6,725 nt of DNA, from NCBI GenBank assembly GCA_004212095.1, contig RXIJ01000113.1, positions 1-6,725 on the forward strand, in the 5' to 3' direction. Origin of the DNA: Methanosarcinales archaeon (GTDB lineage: Archaea > Halobacteriota > Methanosarcinia > Methanosarcinales > EX4572-44). Every line of letters begins with the position of its first letter. Position 1 is the first letter of the stretch. The notes under the pieces are model-generated. The model worked only from the letters and a program-made list of their open reading frames with translations. It searched no databases and was not told the DNA's origin. Shown in pieces: positions 4,979-6,725 of the stretch. Both the position numbers and the translations under genes were made by a program.

Positions 4979-5406
4979 TATATCTGATACGCAAATCATC
5001 TCCGTCTGCAATACCCGGTGGTAGGGTCATCGTAAACCTCTCTGGCGGTCCAAGGGAGATACTTGTTGCACTCACTGCTGCATCCATCTCATTTTCACAC
5101 CTGATCCAAAAGACAACAAACTTCAGCGACATAGATCGTGAACAGAGGGAGATCGAACTGCCACAGCTCTTGCGGGAACTGGACACGAATGCACGCCTGA
5201 TACTTACCGATGTAAAAAAGCACGAGCCAACAACACTCACAGAGATTGCGTCGCGGCTTCGCCTCTCAGAGAGTACGATCTCACGCCATGCTGCTAAGCT
5301 TGCTAATATGCGTGCAATCGAGATTACACCGCATGGTAAGAACAAACAGGCAACGATCTTATTGAGTGGCAAGGTACTCTTGAAGGTCTGTGACGTGAAA
5401 AGCTAG
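4972..5406 (+). pseudogene. csa3: Csa3-like CRISPR regulator (CARF + wHTH), 5'-truncated
   Basis: Csa3 senses cyclic oligoadenylate through its CARF domain and controls cas genes and CRISPR transcription through a C-terminal winged helix. What remains is 144 codons. The second half of the CARF domain is present (VIVNLSGGPREILVALTAA, residues 19-37, containing the ligand-site NLSGG), then a linker, then a MarR/ArsR-like winged helix (about 75-140: LTEIASRLRLSESTISRHAAKL, then the wing ITPHGKNKQATILLSG). Full-length Csa3 is roughly 210-240 residues, so the first 70-90 residues, including the first CARF loop, are gone. Upstream the frame runs through the CRISPR-repeat-like site to a TAG at 4939, with only a TTG as a possible start. 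No cas gene is nearby. Probably a remnant of a CRISPR-Cas locus; a DNA-binding fragment could still be made. Confidence 0.75.
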
Positions 5407-5490
5407 CCATAGTAGCTCAACAACACTTCTCATATTTCTATAAACCAGCCCCCGGGATATTTTTCTACAGTGTGCACGCACCAATAGAAA

Positions 5491-5500
5491 CTTTTATAGG
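5491..5500 (+). promoter_or_regulatory. TATA-box-like element before the ORF at 5538
   Basis: CTTTTATAGG lies about 38 bp before the ATG at 5538 and fits an archaeal TATA box with transcription starting near 5520. The intergenic stretch 5407-5537 also has a T-rich word (GATATTTTTC, about 5457-5466) that may stop transcription from csa3. Nothing else is seen in it. Confidence 0.4.
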
Positions 5501-5537
5501 AAAATAACTTAACAGGTGCTGGGGGTAGGGGTGCGAG

Positions 5538-5654
5538 ATGTTTGATCTGGAGCGGTTAACAAAGATCATAAGCGACATCTATTGATATTGTCGGTTCCGA
5601 TATCTGAGCCATGCCAGGATACGTGAGATGGTCGGAGAAGCGTACAAGGGGTGA
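5538..5654 (+). pseudogene. short broken ORF, N-terminus resembling HEPN/DUF86 proteins
   Basis: A good start (GGGGTG about 6 bp before ATG 5538) opens a frame reading MFDLERLTKIISDIY. TGA at 5583-5585 stops it after 15 codons. The same frame then continues protein-like for 22 codons (RYLSHARIREMVGEAYKG) to a second TGA at 5652-5654. The first residues look like the start of archaeal DUF86/HepT-like proteins, which often begin MFDLERL...I..I.RY. That is a short match and only suggestive. It could be a remnant of a gene whose later part is the HEPN fragment at 6049-6171, or an unrelated short peptide. Preceded by a TATA-like element. Confidence 0.35.
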
Positions 5655-5683
5655 AAAGGTGCTGGTAAAATCATGAATAGTCG

Positions 5684-5713
5684 TTTTAAATACCGGAAAG
5701 TCGGTCAGGAGGT
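5684..5713 (+). promoter_or_regulatory. TATA-like word and strong Shine-Dalgarno site for the glycosylase gene
   Basis: AGGAGGT (5707-5713) ends 6 bp before the ATG at 5720 and is the strongest ribosome binding site in the window; it fixes the start. TTTTAAATA (5684-5692) is TATA-like, but transcription 25 bp downstream of it would begin at or inside the ribosome binding site, so it may not be the true promoter. Confidence 0.55.
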
Positions 5714-5719
5714 ATCTGC

Positions 5720-6049
5720 ATGAGGATATGGGACGTGCCTCCTGATCGGATGTGCCGCAATCATCTGCTTGGCGAACACAGGGAAATCCATGCCGTGTGG
5801 TCGATAATAACTAACAACAAGAAAGCGTATTCAAACCATCCCGAGATCCTGCGGTGGAGGGGGCGGCTTAGGGCGCTGTACTTCCGGCACGAGGCGCTGG
5901 TTACAGAGATGGCAGCGAGAGGATACAAGCATCATACGCCAATGGATCCGGAACTTGCGACCGGAGAATCCGTACAGACCGAATTTGTTACTTCTTACGA
6001 GGAACAGATTCTAATCTTGAGAGGGCGGGGCTGCGAATGCAGGGTGTGA
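5720..6049 (+). CDS. pyrimidine dimer DNA glycosylase-like protein (Pyr_excise family)
   Basis: A 109-residue protein resembling the T4 endonuclease V / DenV family, which cleaves UV-induced pyrimidine dimers by glycosylase plus AP-lyase chemistry. Seen: NHLLGEHREIHAVWSII (residues 14-30) aligns with DenV QHLMAEYREL, with Glu22 in the place of catalytic Glu23, Arg21 for Arg22 and His15 for His16. HPEILRWRGRLRALYFRHEALVTEMAARGY (about 39-68) matches the second helical block. The end EEQILILRGRGCECRV is cysteine-bearing. By this alignment the DenV catalytic N-terminal Thr2 has no counterpart (the protein starts MRIWD), so the nucleophile, or even the activity, is uncertain. Start fixed by AGGAGGT. 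Its TGA overlaps the ATG of the next ORF (TGATG). An intact gene in decayed surroundings, perhaps recently acquired. Confidence 0.75.
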   Translation: MRIWDVPPDRMCRNHLLGEHREIHAVWSIITNNKKAYSNHPEILRWRGRLRALYFRHEALVTEMAARGYKHHTPMDPELATGESVQTEFVTSYEEQILILRGRGCECRV

Positions 6050-6171
6050 TGGTGGCCACTTTGGAGCGGAAAGTAGAGTGTCGAGTTGTGCGCGATGAGA
6101 AGATAAAATATGCATTGGAAGAAACGAATGGACTGCGAAACCGCCTTGTTCACGGATATAGCGACATCAAC
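6049..6171 (+). pseudogene. HEPN/HepT (DUF86-like) C-terminal fragment
   Basis: The ATG at 6049 overlaps the glycosylase stop as TGATG. The frame reads DEKIKYALEETNGLRNRLVHGYSDIN, in which GLRNRLVHGY carries the HEPN motif RX4HXY (Arg-Asn-x3-His-Gly-Tyr), typical of DUF86 HepT toxins. The helical bundle that should precede it (about 80-90 residues) is missing; only about 17 residues of unclear origin precede the match. After about 6171 the frame runs, to 6306, through sequence antisense to the methyltransferase remnant and is not HEPN-like. So this is a piece of a toxin, truncated at both ends. The ORF at 5538 may be its lost N-terminus, which is inference. No MNT partner is seen. Confidence 0.5.
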
Positions 6172-6725
6172 GCTTTCGTCCTTCAGTGCAAGATGCGCTG
6201 CATTCTGGTACGTAAGAACGTATTTTTTTATGTAATACCCAAGGTTCACTTTTGCTCCGGAAACGATTTTCTATTGGATGTCCGAACCTATCACATCCAC
6301 ATATAGAAGTCCTGCCTCTACAAGTATTCCAGCCGTTCCACAGAAAGGGTCAAGCAAGAGATCGTTTTTTTAATCTCACACAGGTTGACGAGCGTCAGTG
6401 ATATGCATGGTATGAGAACGCCGTGATAAAAAAACGGTTTGTTTTTTGGATTTCGTTCTTCGAATGACGAGCGATTGATGCGATGCAATAATATTTCAAA
6501 AATAGCCATCTCTGAAATGAGCAACAGTTTAAAGCATACATCCGGAGTTTGAAGGTCTGTCCTGTTGCCATATCTGTGTATGATTTCACTTATTAATGGT
6601 TCAAGCACTTGTGACGTTTTGATCAGTGGACACCGCTCCCATGTTTGAATATGAGAGAAAATCCAACGTTTCAACCGCGACACCACACAATGTGACAATC
6701 TTCCTAACAAATTTAGGGAAGCCAC
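6157..6725 (-). pseudogene. tRNA (guanine-10-N2) methyltransferase, THUMP-type Trm-G10, decayed
   Basis: Archaeal Trm-G10 methylates G10 of tRNA using SAM. Pieces read in order on the minus strand, starting outside the window: the linker after THUMP (VLEPLISEIIHRYGNRTDLQTPDV), NRSSFEERNPKNKPFFYHGVL, then a frame change, the SAM-binding motif I (LLLDPFCGTAGILVEAGLL), VIGSDIQ, then KVNLGYY and DESVDVAI. Damage seen: a one-base loss in a run of seven A (plus-strand T 6365-6371); an amber codon at 6273-6271 replacing one residue after SDIQ; and loss of everything after DESVDVAI, including the catalytic DPPYG motif that should follow within a few residues. The fragment ends at the HEPN fragment near 6157-6171. 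Non-functional as it stands. A complete copy would be expected elsewhere if the modification is kept. Confidence 0.85.

Noticed and set aside
4923..5372. 149-codon minus-strand reading frame
   Set aside because: Exactly antisense to the csa3 remnant; the plus strand has clear CARF and winged-helix motifs and this one is low-complexity serine/arginine-rich.
6271..6273. Amber codon in the methyltransferase as pyrrolysine
   Set aside because: The TAG replaces one residue neatly, but the gene also has a frameshift and has lost its catalytic motif, so decay explains it better; no pyl gene is visible.
1..6725. tRNA or rRNA genes
   Set aside because: I saw no T-loop (GTTCGANTC) with a matching acceptor stem and no rRNA-like stretch on either strand; this was a reading by eye, not a model search.

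Overview
The window looks archaeal, most likely a methanogen-related euryarchaeon (Methanosarcinales / ANME-like). The evidence is an archaeosine synthase (ArcS), an archaeal THUMP-type tRNA-guanine methyltransferase remnant, a Csa3-type CRISPR regulator, a small two-cluster ferredoxin, and TATA-box-like promoters often combined with Shine-Dalgarno sites. No search was run; all family names come from reading the translated motifs.

Layout. Positions 1-1852 (minus) are arcS, cut at its 3' end by the window edge. A divergent ferredoxin gene (1863-2114, plus) starts only 10-40 bp away. Positions 2115-2389 hold no convincing gene, only pieces that look like a decayed minus-strand reading frame. 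Positions 2390-3218 (minus) are a compact toxin-antitoxin operon: a 46-codon ORF, mntA (nucleotidyltransferase antitoxin) and hepT (HEPN toxin), each overlapping the next. Positions 3318-3926 (minus) are hisH, the glutaminase subunit of imidazole glycerol phosphate synthase. Upstream of hisH lie three copies of a 47-bp unit with 8-bp inverted ends.

Positions 4251-5406 are the most unusual part. Two same-orientation, diverged CRISPR-repeat-like sequences (4251-4286 and 4941-4978) bracket a hicB-hicA toxin-antitoxin pair (minus). The second repeat is fused directly to the 5'-truncated remainder of csa3, a CARF/wHTH regulator of CRISPR-Cas. hicA carries a one-base frameshift and hicB is intact. 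This is either the scar of a collapsed CRISPR-Cas locus into which a TA module was captured, or, more speculatively, a CRISPR-repeat-linked TA unit comparable in layout to CreTA.

Positions 5407-6725 are a patchwork. There is a short broken ORF (5538-5654), an intact small pyrimidine-dimer DNA glycosylase-like gene with its own Shine-Dalgarno site (5720-6049), a HEPN/HepT-like fragment starting on its stop codon (6049-6171), and, from the right edge on the minus strand, a decayed tRNA (guanine-N2) methyltransferase with a frameshift, an amber codon and a lost 3' end. The HEPN fragment and the methyltransferase fragment meet at one breakpoint near 6157-6171.

The genes do not form one pathway. 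Housekeeping genes (arcS, ferredoxin, hisH) are interspersed with accessory defence/TA genes and their ruins, which suggests a genomic island or hot spot of repeated insertion and deletion.
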